From: Mixta mediterraneensis
Lineage (GTDB): Bacteria; Pseudomonadota; Gammaproteobacteria; Enterobacterales; Enterobacteriaceae
Direction: 5' to 3'
Assembly (NCBI RefSeq): GCF_014946725.1
Contig: NZ_JACFXY010000001.1
Coordinates: 62,001 to 126,000, forward strand
DNA length: 64,000 bases
Shown: one piece after another, positions 8,918-17,309 of the stretch
Layout: each line of letters opens with the position of its first letter
How positions within the stretch are numbered: position 1 is the first letter of the stretch
Notes under the pieces: model-generated
The model's input: the letters and a program-made list of their open reading frames with translations, nothing else
What the model was told of the DNA's origin: nothing
The model's database searches: none
Position numbers and translations under genes: made by a program

Positions 8918-9532
8918 TCAATTGTATGATTGCCAGTTAACCGAAACGCCCAGTGAAGGCAGCACTTCTTCCGGGCTAAAACGACGCGTACCGCGATACT
9001 TTTCAGCCAACGCAGGTTGACTCACCGGAATGCGGATCGCGAAGAGATTATCTTCTGACTGAATCAAACCCGGCGTCAGCGGATCGTAAGCGACCTGATG
9101 CTGTTCAAACATTTTTTCCAGCATCGGCGTCGCCGAGCTAATAATATATTCTCTTCCGTTAAGCTCAGCCAGCTGCACGGCATGCCAGAGAATATTCAGC
9201 GGTAATTCTGGGTCGGCTTCCAGCCTTGCTGAATAGCGCGACATTTCCCACACTTTTTCGTGACTGAACGGCAGAACAATGCCTTCATTTTGTTCAGGCT
9301 CATACCACGGCATTAAACGTGCGCAGCCACAAATTCCTGCACGCGCATTCCAGGCAATTAACCAGGTCACATCTGAGCGATCATAACGGTCATATTCCTG
9401 ACCCGGCGTGCTTAAACGAGGCGGAATCGACCACCCTTCGCCGCGAGCAAAAACGCTGTAACGGTAGCTGCCTAATTCGGCAAGCAAAGAGGATGGCATA
9501 TCCTTTAATTGCGTTTGAATTATTTTCATCAT
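8918..9532 (-). CDS. LuxI-family acyl-homoserine-lactone synthase
   Basis: A 204-residue autoinducer synthase that would make an N-acyl-homoserine lactone from S-adenosylmethionine and acyl-ACP. The diagnostic residues are present: Arg24, Phe28 and Trp34 (YRYSVFARGEGW), acidic residues Asp48/Asp51 (QEYDRYD), Arg72 (CARLMPW) and the E-x-x-R pair at 96-99 (WEMSRYS). A start at the second Met is possible. It lies downstream of, and in the same direction as, an SdiA-like receptor gene, an arrangement known in Pantoea and Erwinia (ExpI/PhzI-type synthases). The acyl chain cannot be told from sequence by eye. The gene is intact although its receptor is truncated. Confidence 0.93.
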   Translation of the reverse strand: MMKIIQTQLKDMPSSLLAELGSYRYSVFARGEGWSIPPRLSTPGQEYDRYDRSDVTWLIAWNARAGICGCARLMPWYEPEQNEGIVLPFSHEKVWEMSRYSARLEADPELPLNILWHAVQLAELNGREYIISSATPMLEKMFEQHQVAYDPLTPGLIQSEDNLFAIRIPVSQPALAEKYRGTRRFSPEEVLPSLGVSVNWQSYN

Positions 9533-9622
9533 GCGCCTTTAACATCCCCATGTTTACAATGATTTCTTTGCGCCAGCCTGGCAACGCACTGGCGCAGGGT
9601 AGACAACTGACTTAAACGAGGG

Positions 9623-9642
9623 AACTACTAAAATTGGTAGTT
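9623..9642. promoter_or_regulatory. lux-box-like dyad between receptor and synthase genes
   Basis: AACTACTAAA and ATTGGTAGTT form a 20-bp imperfect dyad (8 of 10 positions pair), the size of LuxR-type operators. It lies just after the receptor stop and about 90-110 bases upstream of the luxI start, suitable for controlling luxI. Its sequence differs from the classical lux box, so this is a candidate only. Confidence 0.45.
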
Positions 9643-9650
9643 GTGTTTAA

Positions 9651-10334
9651 TTAAATCAGTCCAATTGCCGCTGCATAACAGGCAATCTGCGTTTTATTGG
9701 AAACATTGAAACGTTTTTGCATATTCTTTTGGTGAAAATTCACTGTATGTTCGGAAATGGATAAAATAAGTGAAATTTCAACCGAGGTTTTACCTTCGGC
9801 GGTCCATTTTAAAATTTCCAGTTCACGCTGGCTAAAATCATTTTTCAGGACCAGCATCGCCTCATCACCTAAACGTTCTAATACACGTAAACTCAGCTCC
9901 GCCAGAAAGTGTAGTTTTACTTCCAGTTCTGTGTGGCGATGCTGCGTGATCAGCGGTTGGTGTGATGATACAGATAATATACCAATGGCGCGATTTAGTG
10001 CCATGGCAGAACAAGAAAAGCCGCTGAGCAAGCCAAACCCGCCCGCTTCTGCCCATAGATTTCCCGCGTCGGTAAACAGATCGGCTGTCCATTCTAGTCC
10101 TCTACCCGGTCGCTGACAAAAGATCAGAACCGGATCAACAGCAAAGTAATTCTGCTGTTCGTAATGCTTCACCCATAATTCGGGATAAGTGCTGTGCAAA
10201 TGAAAACGTGGCCGGGTAAAAGGCACCGGATGCTGGATCAGAAAAGCAAAGCAATCAAATCCTAATGATTCGGTATAGTTCTGTAACAGCTGCTTTAATT
10301 GTGATGCAGCCGTTAAAGCTAAAAATCGATTTTC
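9651..10334 (-). pseudogene. sdiA: SdiA-like LuxR-family AHL receptor, N-terminus removed by IS1
   Basis: The minus frame is open from the IS1 edge at 10334 to the stop at 9651. The retained sequence begins within the autoinducer-binding domain and keeps the ligand-pocket Trp, Tyr, Asp and Pro residues (LWVKHYEQQNYFAVDPVL). The complete C-terminal LuxR-type HTH (WTAEGKTSVEISLILSISE, TVNFHQKNMQKRF) closely resembles E. coli SdiA. About the first 25-30 codons are missing relative to E. coli SdiA. A GTG at 10226 could still initiate a shorter product, but it would lack part of the ligand fold. Transcription running out of IS1 might read through it into luxI. Confidence 0.85.
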
Positions 10335-10349
10335 GGTAATGACTCCAAC

Positions 10350-10853
10350 TTACTGATAGTGTTTTATGTTCAGATAATGTCCGATGACCTTGTCATGCAG
10401 CTCCACCGATTTTGAGAACGACAGTGACTTCCGTCCCAGCCTTGCCAGATGTTGTCTCAGATTCAGGTTATGTCGCTCAATGCGCTGAGTGTAACGCTTG
10501 CTGATAACGTGCAGCTTTCCCTTCAGGCGTGATTCATACAGCGGCCAGCCATCCGTCATCCATACCACGACCTCAAAGGCCGACAGCAGGCTCAGAAGAC
10601 GCTCCAGTGTGGCCAGAGTGCGTTCACCGAAGACGTGTGCCACAACCGTCCTCCGTATCCTGTCATACGCGTAAAACAGCCAGCGCTGACGTGATTTAGC
10701 ACCGACGTAGCCCCACTGTTCGTCCATTTCAGCGCAGACAATCACATCACTGCCCGGTTGTATGCGCGAGGTTACCGACTGCGGCCTGAGTTTTTTAAGT
10801 GACGTAAAACCGTGTTGAGGCCAATGCCCATAATGCGTGCACTGGCGCGACAT
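10350..10853 (-). CDS. insB: IS1 transposase InsB (made as InsAB' by frameshift)
   Basis: A 167-residue frame carrying the DDE-type catalytic part of IS1 transposase ([30 protein letters not shown]). In IS1 the active enzyme is the InsA-InsB' fusion produced by a -1 frameshift. The slippery A6C run is seen on the minus strand at 10796-10790. No stop or frameshift damage is visible, so the copy may be active. Confidence 0.95.
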   Translation of the reverse strand: MSRQCTHYGHWPQHGFTSLKKLRPQSVTSRIQPGSDVIVCAEMDEQWGYVGAKSRQRWLFYAYDRIRRTVVAHVFGERTLATLERLLSLLSAFEVVVWMTDGWPLYESRLKGKLHVISKRYTQRIERHNLNLRQHLARLGRKSLSFSKSVELHDKVIGHYLNIKHYQ

Positions 10854-11047
10854 CCGACGCCATTCATGGCCATATCAATGATTGTCTGGTGCGTACCGGG
10901 CTGAGAGGCGGTGTAAGTGAACTGTAGTTGCCATGTTTTACGGCAATGAGAGCAGAGATAGCGCTGATGTCCGGCAGTGCTTTTGCCGTTACGCACCACG
11001 CCTTCAGTAGCGGAGCAGGAAGGACATCTGATGGAAATGGAAGCCAC
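10772..11047 (-). CDS. insA: IS1 repressor/DNA-binding protein InsA
   Basis: A 91-residue protein of the standard IS1 InsA length. It has an N-terminal zinc-finger-like CPSC...CSHC arrangement and a C-terminal HTH ([20 protein letters not shown]). InsA binds the IS1 ends and represses transposition. It overlaps insB at the frameshift window. Confidence 0.95.
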   Translation of the reverse strand: MASISIRCPSCSATEGVVRNGKSTAGHQRYLCSHCRKTWQLQFTYTASQPGTHQTIIDMAMNGVGCRASARIMGIGLNTVLRHLKNSGRSR

Positions 11048-11102
11048 GCAAGCACCTCAAAATCACCATCATACACTAAATCAGTAAGTTGGGAGCATTA
11101 CC

Positions 11103-11344
11103 TGATTGCTGTGGCAGGCGCACGTATCTGGGTACAAAACCACGTCGATTTCAGCCAGAACGGCAATCTGATTATGGTCGCGACGACACTGGTGCTTGGC
11201 GCGGGCGACTTCACGCTAAAAATTGGACAATTTACGTTGGGCGGCATTGGCACCGCTACTTTTGGCGCAATTATTCTTAATGCCGTTCTGCGTCGTCGCA
11301 GCACGACGTTGACAGAAAATAAGGTAGCGCGCCAGGATAGTTAA
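11103..11344 (+). pseudogene. rutG: rutG pyrimidine permease, last ~80 codons only
   Basis: Directly beyond IS1 the frame reads IAVAGARIWVQN and LGAGDF, TLGGIGTATFGAIILNA, matching the C-terminal transmembrane end of RutG, an NCS2-family uracil/pyrimidine permease of the rut operon. About 360 of some 440 residues are missing, and no other rut gene follows on this side. In E. coli rutG adjoins ymdF-wrbA-yccJ-agp, and the same neighbours follow here, so this is the normal position of rutG. Its stop abuts the stop of the convergent exporter gene. Confidence 0.9.
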
Positions 11345-12259
11345 CTACTCAAGCGGTGTGGTTACTGGCTGCTCCGCTTTTTTGCGCTTAAACCGCAATT
11401 CGCTGACGATGACACCACAAACTATCAATGCCCCACCCAGCAGCGCTGCAGCTGGCAAACGCTCTCCGGCAACCCGACCCACAACGCCCGCCCACACCGG
11501 TTCACCCGCATAGATCACCGTAGCCCGTGTCGGTGAAACGCTGCGCTGCGCCCAATTCATCGTGACCTGAATTAAGGCGCTGGCGGCCCCTAAGCCTAAC
11601 GCGCTAAACAGCAGCGGCAGGGAAAGCGTTGGGATCGATTCGCCGTTGGGCACCATAAAACAGAAGGCGCATAGCGATGCGACGGCGAGCTGAATCAGCG
11701 TAACGCGACGAATATCCACTTTGCCGGCGTAACGGCTAATCAGAATGATTTCGGCGGCAATCGCCAGCGTGCTCAGTAAGGTGGCAATTTCACCAGCGTT
11801 CAGGCTAATGCGCCCTTCCTGGGGGCCTGCCACCAACATCAAACCACTAAAAGCCAGTAGAATGCCCAGCCAGGCCATCAGACCCGGCGGACGGCGCAAA
11901 AACAGCCACTGTAATAACGGCACTACCGGCACATATAACGCAGTAAGAAACGCTGACTGGCTGCTGGAAATGGTCTGCATTCCCCAGGTTTGCAGGCCAT
12001 AGCCACCCGCAATCGCAACCCCTATCAGCGAACCGGCTTTGATTTCCGTCAAGGTCATTGCTGCCAGATAACGACGGAAAAAGAAAGCCAGCAATAGGGC
12101 TGCTGTGGCAAAACGCAGGCCGACAAAGAAAAACGGCCCGGAATATTGCACAGCACGATGCACCACCAAAAAGGTGCCGCCCCAGATCATAGTAATAAGG
12201 ATTAATATCATTTCCTGGCGCGAGAGACGCAAGGATAAACGGCGGCTGGCGTCCGACAT
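11345..12259 (-). CDS. EamA/DMT-superfamily transporter
   Basis: A 304-residue membrane protein with about ten hydrophobic helices arranged as two EamA repeats (about 15-140 and 150-290). It belongs to the drug/metabolite transporter superfamily that exports amino acids, metabolites or toxic compounds; the substrate cannot be deduced. It has a short charged C-terminus (RFKRKKAEQ). It is convergent with the rutG remnant and is not at this site in E. coli, so it is a lineage-specific insertion between rutG and ymdF. Confidence 0.85.
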   Translation of the reverse strand: MSDASRRLSLRLSRQEMILILITMIWGGTFLVVHRAVQYSGPFFFVGLRFATAALLLAFFFRRYLAAMTLTEIKAGSLIGVAIAGGYGLQTWGMQTISSSQSAFLTALYVPVVPLLQWLFLRRPPGLMAWLGILLAFSGLMLVAGPQEGRISLNAGEIATLLSTLAIAAEIILISRYAGKVDIRRVTLIQLAVASLCAFCFMVPNGESIPTLSLPLLFSALGLGAASALIQVTMNWAQRSVSPTRATVIYAGEPVWAGVVGRVAGERLPAAALLGGALIVCGVIVSELRFKRKKAEQPVTTPLE

Positions 12260-12357
12260 AATTCACCTGACAATGGATTCGGGCGTCATTTTGCGAAGCG
12301 GAACAGAGAAAAGCAATAACGTTAGCCGCCGGAATTCACCGGCGGCAGAGAGCACCA

Positions 12358-12534
12358 TTAAGCGTCAGCGGTTTTCTTATTACTGCTACGTCCTCCCTTT
12401 TCCCCGGCACGTGCAGCCCGTTGCGGATCATTTTTAAAATTACCGCCGCTGTTTTTGCCGCCTTTGCGTCCGGCTTCGGCCGCACGCTCCCGGTTTTCGG
12501 CGAAATTTCCTGAACCTCCACGATGTGTTGCCAT
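12358..12534 (-). CDS. ymdF: KGG-domain stress protein (YmdF/YciG family)
   Basis: A 58-residue hydrophilic protein read from ATG at 12534 to TAA at 12358. It contains KGG-type repeats (EAGRKGGKNSGG and ARAGEKGGRSS) and FAENRERAAE/FKNDPQRAAR half-repeats, typical of the small stress-induced YciG/YmdF/GsiB group that accumulates in stationary phase. A GGAG ribosome site precedes it. A longer frame over the same bases (12336-12617) is a shadow. Position between rutG and wrbA matches E. coli ymdF. Confidence 0.9.
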   Translation of the reverse strand: MATHRGGSGNFAENRERAAEAGRKGGKNSGGNFKNDPQRAARAGEKGGRSSNKKTADA

Positions 12535-12841
12535 AGTGTGCTCCGGTTGTAAAATCGCAATAGTTTATGAATATTTACCCGCGTTTGAGTAAATCCGGCT
12601 GATTGCCCGTTTCGCAATCATGGTTAAAGCTTAGCCAGTTTTGCCCCTACCCTGCCAACCGTTACATTTGGCAACAGATAATCCGCTGCCAGTTTGCCTG
12701 ATTATCGAACATTTAATCCCCTTTTGGTCCTTTACCGGCTGATTACCGGGCCTGGAAACGTCTTCGTATACGCGACAAATTCGCAGCCTAATAAAGCTCT
12801 TCTATACTTTTGGTACGCTAAATAACCGAAGGGAGAGATGA
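12535..12841. other. Divergent intergenic region ymdF/wrbA
   Basis: About 307 bp without a gene, holding the divergent promoters of ymdF and wrbA. The only element assigned is the wrbA -10 motif described separately. Confidence 0.5.
12796..12815 (+). promoter_or_regulatory. Probable sigma-S-type promoter of wrbA
   Basis: CTATACTT at 12802-12809 matches the sigma-S-preferred extended -10 (CTATACT). It lies 33 bases before the wrbA start, and wrbA is a known stationary-phase gene in E. coli. No strong -35 is seen, which also fits sigma-S. Inference from motif and position. Confidence 0.5.
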
Positions 12842-13441
12842 ATGGCCAAGATTCTGGTGCTTTATTACTCAATGTATGGACATATAGAAACGATGGCGAA
12901 TGCAGTTGCTGAAGGCGCCCGCAAGGTTCCTGGTACAGAAGTCGATATTTTGCGTGTGCCAGAAACCATGGATGCAGAACTCTTTGCCCAGGTTGGCGGG
13001 AAAACCCAGCAGGCTTCCGCAGAAGCTACCCCAGAAATCCTTCCGCAGTACGATGCCATTATCGTTGGCACGCCAACCCGCTTCGGCAATATGTCGGGCC
13101 AGATGCGCACCTTTTGGGATCGCACGGGCGGACTCTGGGCTTCCGGTGCCTTGTTCGGAAAAATAGCCAGCGTCTTTTCTTCTACTGGCACTGGCGGCGG
13201 GCAAGAACAAACGATTACTTCAGTCTGGACCACGTTAGCGCATCACGGCATGGTGATTGTCCCGATTGGCTACGGTACGAAAGAGCTGTTCGATATATCG
13301 CAAGTGCGCGGCGGTACGCCTTATGGCGCGACCACCCTGGCTGGCGGCGACGGCTCACGCCAGCCCACAGAAGTGGAACTGAATATCGCCCGCTTTCAGG
13401 GTGAACACGTTGCCGGGCTGGCAGCAAAACTGACGAACTGA
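12842..13441 (+). CDS. wrbA: NAD(P)H:quinone oxidoreductase WrbA
   Basis: A 199-residue flavodoxin-like protein, near the 198 of E. coli WrbA. It binds FMN and reduces quinones by two electrons, protecting from redox cycling. The FMN phosphate loop ([12 protein letters not shown]) is at about 8-19, and [10 protein letters not shown] and [10 protein letters not shown] loops contact the flavin. The start has a GGGAGA ribosome site. It is followed after 32 bases by yccJ, with which it probably forms an operon under stationary-phase control. Confidence 0.97.
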   Translation: MAKILVLYYSMYGHIETMANAVAEGARKVPGTEVDILRVPETMDAELFAQVGGKTQQASAEATPEILPQYDAIIVGTPTRFGNMSGQMRTFWDRTGGLWASGALFGKIASVFSSTGTGGGQEQTITSVWTTLAHHGMVIVPIGYGTKELFDISQVRGGTPYGATTLAGGDGSRQPTEVELNIARFQGEHVAGLAAKLTN

Positions 13442-13473
13442 ATTCATACTGGATTTCACTCAAGGAGATCACT

Positions 13474-13704
13474 ATGGCGACCGACCAAGCAAAAGCACAT
13501 CACGTTGGCGAGTGGGCCAGCCTGCGTCACACCTCACCTGAAATCGCCGAGGCTATTTTTGAAGTGGCGAATTACGACGAAAAACTTGCAGAAGAAATTT
13601 GGCGTCAGCAAGGCAATGATGAAGTCCTGTTCCGTGCCTTTGATAAAACCGATGAAGATGTCCTGACCTGGGACGACAAGCCGGTAGAACGTAAGAACGT
13701 TTAA
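13474..13704 (+). CDS. yccJ: YccJ family protein
   Basis: A 76-residue acidic soluble protein (E. coli YccJ has 75). It contains [20 protein letters not shown] and a C-terminal aspartate/tryptophan region. Function is not known. The ribosome site AAGGAG lies just upstream. It is the second gene of the wrbA operon and is followed directly by a terminator. Confidence 0.92.
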   Translation: MATDQAKAHHVGEWASLRHTSPEIAEAIFEVANYDEKLAEEIWRQQGNDEVLFRAFDKTDEDVLTWDDKPVERKNV

Positions 13705-13708
13705 TTCT

Positions 13709-13737
13709 AAGGCGGGACTTTCCCGCCTTTATCTTTT
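13709..13737 (+). terminator. Terminator of wrbA-yccJ
   Basis: aaggcggga and tcccgcctt form a 9-bp stem with a 3-base loop, followed by tatctttt, five bases after the yccJ stop. Confidence 0.75.
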
Positions 13738-13761
13738 AGATAACTGATTATGGAGCGCTGT

Positions 13762-15135
13762 ATGTCTTCCTATCAAAGCATTAATCCTGCGAATAACCAG
13801 TTGCTGAAAAGCTGGCCTTCCCACGACGCGACGGCAGTAAGCCAGGCGCTGGATGTGGCCGATCGCCTGTTCCATTCACGCTGGAGCAAAGGGGATATTC
13901 AGCCGCGTGTGCAGGTGCTAAAAAAACTGGCCGGGTTAATTGATAGCCGGGCCGAAGAGCTGGCTATCATTGCCAGTACAGAGATGGGCAAGCTGATTGG
14001 CCAAAGTCGCAGCGAAGTAAAACTTTGCGCTCAAATTGCGCGTTATTATGCAGAAAATGCCGAATGCCTCCTTAAACCACAGTCTTATCCAGGCGAGGTG
14101 GGCGAGGCCTGGGTAGAGTTTCATCCGATTGGCGTGCTGGTCGCTGTTGAGCCGTGGAACTTTCCTTATTACCAGCTTATGCGCGTGCTGGCACCGAATC
14201 TGGCATTAGGTAATCCAGTGCTGGCAAAACATGCCAATATCGTCCCGCATTGCGCTGACGTTTTTGAGAAGCTGGTAAAAGAAGCGGGCGCGCCAGACGG
14301 AGCATGGACCAATCTGTTTATTTCCACCGATCAGGTTGCCGGGTTGATCGCCGATGATCGTGTTAAGGGCGTGGCGCTGACGGGGTCTGAACGTGCGGGT
14401 AGCGCAGTGGCTGAGCAAGCCGGTAAGCATCTGAAAAAGTCCACGCTGGAACTTGGCGGTAATGACGTATTTATTGTGATGGACGATGCAGATATTGATG
14501 AGGCGGTACGTCAGGGCGTGCAGGCGCGAATCAGCAACTGTGGCCAGGTTTGTACTGCTGCGAAGCGCTTTATTCTGCATGAAAAGATCGCTGATCATTT
14601 CATCGAAAAATTCAGTGCAGCGCTTTCAGCAGCAACGCCCGGCGATCCGCTGGATGAAAAAACCTTGCTCGGCCCGCTGTCCTCAAGCGATGCACGCGAG
14701 CGTCTGGCGAAACAGGTTAATGAAGCCGTTGCTCATGGTGCGAAACTGCTCATCGGCGGCAAAGTGGTTGCTGGCGTGGGCTACTATTATCAGCCAACCA
14801 TACTGACCGGGATTAAACCCGAGAACCCGGCATACTATCAGGAGTTTTTCGGCCCGGTGGCACAGGTTTACGTCGTTGGCGATGATAACGCAGCGATAGC
14901 GCTTGCCAATGACTCTCGTTACGGCCTGGGGGGTTCAGTCTGGACCAGGGACATCGATCGCGGTCGTAAGCTGGCTTCAGCAATCGAAACGGGCATGGTA
15001 TTTATCAACTCGCAAAGTGATACTTCAGCCGAGCTGCCCTTCGGTGGCGTGAAACGTTCAGGCTACGGACGCGAACTTGCTGACCTGGGCATTAAAGAGT
15101 TTGCCAATCAGAAACTGGTAGTGATTGCCTGTTAA
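13762..15135 (+). CDS. NAD(P)-dependent aldehyde dehydrogenase, succinate-semialdehyde type (Sad/YneI-like)
   Basis: A 457-residue aldehyde dehydrogenase. The start at 13762 is chosen over 13750 because GGAG at 13752-13755 is a well-spaced ribosome site for it. The Rossmann NAD-binding part includes PWNFPYY, GNPVLAKHA and TGSERAGSAVAEQ. The general base Glu is in LELGGND and the nucleophile Cys in ISNCGQVCTAAKR. Length and wording resemble E. coli Sad (YneI), which oxidises succinate semialdehyde, but GabD-like or other semialdehyde activity is possible. It lies alone between yccJ and agp, where E. coli has no gene. Confidence 0.85.
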   Translation: MSSYQSINPANNQLLKSWPSHDATAVSQALDVADRLFHSRWSKGDIQPRVQVLKKLAGLIDSRAEELAIIASTEMGKLIGQSRSEVKLCAQIARYYAENAECLLKPQSYPGEVGEAWVEFHPIGVLVAVEPWNFPYYQLMRVLAPNLALGNPVLAKHANIVPHCADVFEKLVKEAGAPDGAWTNLFISTDQVAGLIADDRVKGVALTGSERAGSAVAEQAGKHLKKSTLELGGNDVFIVMDDADIDEAVRQGVQARISNCGQVCTAAKRFILHEKIADHFIEKFSAALSAATPGDPLDEKTLLGPLSSSDARERLAKQVNEAVAHGAKLLIGGKVVAGVGYYYQPTILTGIKPENPAYYQEFFGPVAQVYVVGDDNAAIALANDSRYGLGGSVWTRDIDRGRKLASAIETGMVFINSQSDTSAELPFGGVKRSGYGRELADLGIKEFANQKLVVIAC

Positions 15136-15156
15136 CGGCCATGCAGATTTACGGAC

Positions 15157-15188
15157 ATAAAAAACCCCGTCGTGACGGGGTTTTTTAT
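15157..15188. terminator. Bidirectional terminator between aldehyde dehydrogenase and agp
   Basis: A perfect inverted repeat with A-run and T-run on both sides (aaaaaaccccgtc and gacggggtttttt) lies between two convergent genes, so it can end transcription from either direction. Confidence 0.85.
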
Positions 15189-15198
15189 TAGCGCGGAA

Positions 15199-16884
15199 TT
15201 AATTCGCGGTGGCTGGCTGCGCAGCCTTATTGCTGTTACTTTCTGCAGCTGACGCTTTCCCTGCTGCGGTTTTATCTGCGTCCGCTTTAGCTTTGTCAGC
15301 TTTATCCTTCTCTTCTGCGGCCTTAGCCTCAGCTGCTTTTTTGGCGGCAGCTTTATCGGCTGCAACTTTGTCAGCAGCAGCTTTATCTGCTTTAGCCTTT
15401 TCGTCTTCTGCTTTTGCATCAGACGCTTTTTGCGCAGCAGCTTTGGCTGTTGCGGCCTTGTCAGCAGCAGCTTTATCTGTTTTGGCCTTCTCTTCTGTCG
15501 CTTTAGCCTCAGCCGCCTTCTGTGTGGCTACGTTGTCAGCCGCCACCTGATCGTTCCCGGCTTGCGCCTGATTATCTGCTGACTGTGCATCGGCAGCAGG
15601 CTGTGCGGCCGGTTGCGGTACTGGCGGCTGCATAGGTGTACCTTGCAGCGCACTATTCAGAACCTGAGCAAATTGATCCCACGCACAGTAGCCATTCGCG
15701 TCAGACTGGCAGCCCGCCAGCTGTAGCGTTACGCGCTTAGGTGGGTTTTTCAGGCTCAGGACATCCCCGTCACGCAACTGATCGGCGGTTTGATAAACGT
15801 ACTCAACCTTCAGCAGGTCTTTATCATTTTTGCCATCGTGCCAGCGCTCAAATACCACCTGACCGCCAATAGGCGTCTTTTCGTAGGTGTCTGGCAGCGC
15901 GTACGGCTTAACCTGCAACGCACTTAGCAGCGAAGCAATATTCGAGTCATGCCCCACCATTAAGGTCACTTTCGGCGCGTTGGCTTTATCCTGATCGACT
16001 AACTGACTGCGGATGTAATCCACCAGCGGTGCAGCGACTTCACGCGCAACGTCTGAGCTGGTAAATAACGTATCCTGGTAACCATTTTTAATCGCTGACA
16101 ATTCTTTCCACTGTTCAGGCGTTTTGATTTGGCCCCACGCAACCTGATCCAGCGGGAAACCTTCGTAATATTGCAGTGTGAAAGCATCCATCAATGAGTT
16201 ACCCACTTTCAGTGGGCCGCTAACATTGGGTTCCTTACCGTTGTCAGCGGTAAACGTATTCTCTGCGTTGCTTAAATCACACTGTTTCTTGCTATTGCAG
16301 GCGGGCGCAGATTTGTAATCAATGATCTTTTCCAGACGCTGCAAAGCGGGCTTTAACGCCAGTTTTTCATTGGCAGCGGCCATTGCGGCCAGCGCTTTTT
16401 TATTAAATGCATCGCTACCGTCAGTGACGACAGGATTAAAGACTGGATCCATGGTGCCCATTGCGTCCTGATGCGTAACCGCAATATCACAACCAGGGAA
16501 AGCGCCATTAACAAAGAACTGGGCGGTGGCTACGGTGCGCTGCAGGCTGTTAGCGTAAACAAAAATATTATCGCTCTCTGGACAGCTATCGTTTTTCACC
16601 AAACCTTGTTGCGCCAGCCATTGGCGAGTGTAATTGCCCATGTAGATTTCCAGCACGCCACCTTTGGTAGTGAGCTGTCCGCCTGGCACATCCCATTGCG
16701 GCCATTTTTTCCGGGTCGCCTGCTCCAGTACGCTGCCATTATCTGCCAGCGGCGCGCGTAAATTGTGTCGGCTCACCATCAGCACCTGCTGAAGTTGCAT
16801 ACCTCCGTCAGCGGCTTGTGCCACTGCCCCAATCGGTAATGCTGCGAGCACCGACAATGCGCAAAGACTCAGTTTCTTGATCAT
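15199..16884 (-). CDS. agp: Glucose-1-phosphatase with TolA-like Ala/Lys tail
   Basis: A 561-residue periplasmic histidine acid phosphatase. Residues 1-24 are a signal peptide (ending AVAQA). The catalytic motif SRHNLRAP is at 38-45 and the proton-donor HD at 312-313 (VGHDSN). Residues about 28-415 follow E. coli Agp closely, a 413-residue enzyme that releases phosphate from glucose-1-phosphate. Residues 418-561 are an added tail: a Pro/Gln-rich linker ([13 protein letters not shown]), then about 100 residues almost entirely Ala, Lys, Asp and Glu (repeats such as KADKAAADK). This resembles the helical domain II of TolA. The tail is in frame without stops, so it is probably made. It is in the normal position next to yccJ-wrbA. 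Confidence 0.93.
   Translation of the reverse strand: MIKKLSLCALSVLAALPIGAVAQAADGGMQLQQVLMVSRHNLRAPLADNGSVLEQATRKKWPQWDVPGGQLTTKGGVLEIYMGNYTRQWLAQQGLVKNDSCPESDNIFVYANSLQRTVATAQFFVNGAFPGCDIAVTHQDAMGTMDPVFNPVVTDGSDAFNKKALAAMAAANEKLALKPALQRLEKIIDYKSAPACNSKKQCDLSNAENTFTADNGKEPNVSGPLKVGNSLMDAFTLQYYEGFPLDQVAWGQIKTPEQWKELSAIKNGYQDTLFTSSDVAREVAAPLVDYIRSQLVDQDKANAPKVTLMVGHDSNIASLLSALQVKPYALPDTYEKTPIGGQVVFERWHDGKNDKDLLKVEYVYQTADQLRDGDVLSLKNPPKRVTLQLAGCQSDANGYCAWDQFAQVLNSALQGTPMQPPVPQPAAQPAADAQSADNQAQAGNDQVAADNVATQKAAEAKATEEKAKTDKAAADKAATAKAAAQKASDAKAEDEKAKADKAAADKVAADKAAAKKAAEAKAAEEKDKADKAKADADKTAAGKASAAESNSNKAAQPATAN
15202..15633 (-). repeat. Low-complexity repeat encoding the Ala/Lys tail of Agp
   Basis: The region encodes residues 418-561 of the phosphatase. 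The segment about 15250-15540 is built from irregular copies of units such as gcagcagctttatctgc (read on the plus strand), giving [13 protein letters not shown] peptide repeats. Unit lengths vary and copies diverge, so it is a coding repeat prone to length change rather than a CRISPR or satellite. Confidence 0.7.
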
Positions 16885-17117
16885 TGTGCCTATTCCATTT
16901 ATTCAGTAAAGAAACACTCAGGCTATCAACCGATTAGCTCGCCTGAAGCGAAGTGCTGCACAGTGTAACTCAGCTCGCCTCGGAAAAGCGCCAAATGATT
17001 GTAAAAACAGTTAATGGACTATAGCAGAGTTGCTAATGGGAATTGCAGACAAGACAGCAGATTGAAAAGCCATAGGATACTTTTCAGAATCCCTGAAGGG
17101 AAAAGCAGAAACGAAAC

Positions 17118-17139
17118 AGGCCAGCACGAATGCTGGCCT
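17118..17139 (-). terminator. Terminator after the tRNA-Ser pair
   Basis: aggccagca (17118-17126) and tgctggcct (17131-17139) form a 9-bp stem with a 4-base loop directly 3' of the leftmost tRNA-Ser on the minus strand, followed by a T-containing tail (gtttcgtttct). Confidence 0.65.
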
Positions 17140-17147
17140 GTAAAATG

Positions 17148-17235
17148 TGGCGGAGGAGGAGAGATTCGAACTCTCGGATGGTTTCCCATCGGCGGTTTTC
17201 AAGACCGCTGCCTTAAGCCGCTCGGCCACCCCTCC
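17148..17235 (-). tRNA. serT: tRNA-Ser (anticodon UGA), copy 1
   Basis: An 88-base class II tRNA with acceptor GGAGGGG pairing with CTCCTCC, discriminator G and encoded CCA, a long variable arm, and anticodon loop CTTGAAA (anticodon TGA). It is identical to the second copy at 17310-17397 and probably co-transcribed with it on the minus strand. Confidence 0.95.
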
Positions 17236-17309
17236 GTTTTGAAACTGTTACTGCGGCAAAAACGTTATAGGTCATATTTTTGCCATTTCATCGCATTACG
17301 CTGATGAAG

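Larger units (their letters stand above)
10335..11102 (-). mobile_element. IS1, complete 768-bp copy
   Basis: Both ends are visible: ggtaatgactccaacttact at 10335 and, on the other strand, ggtaatgctcccaacttact ending at 11102. The total is exactly 768 bp, the IS1 length. insA and insB' are intact and transcribed leftward. The flanking bases differ (cgattttc on the left, tgattgct on the right), so there is no 8-9 bp target duplication, unlike a simple insertion. Both flanking genes are truncated at the IS1 edges. Confidence 0.97.

Noticed and set aside
10327..11110. Target-site duplication of IS1
   Set aside because: The bases on the two sides (cgattttc and tgattgct) do not match, so no duplication is reported; this is used as evidence for rearrangement instead.
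12336..12617. 93-codon minus-strand ORF
   Set aside because: It is a shadow of the KGG-protein gene at 12358-12534, which has a start, ribosome site, repeats and synteny in its favour.
15260..15540. Repetitive DNA that looks array-like
   Set aside because: It is coding repeat for the Ala/Lys tail of Agp; units vary and there are no spacers, so it is not a CRISPR array.
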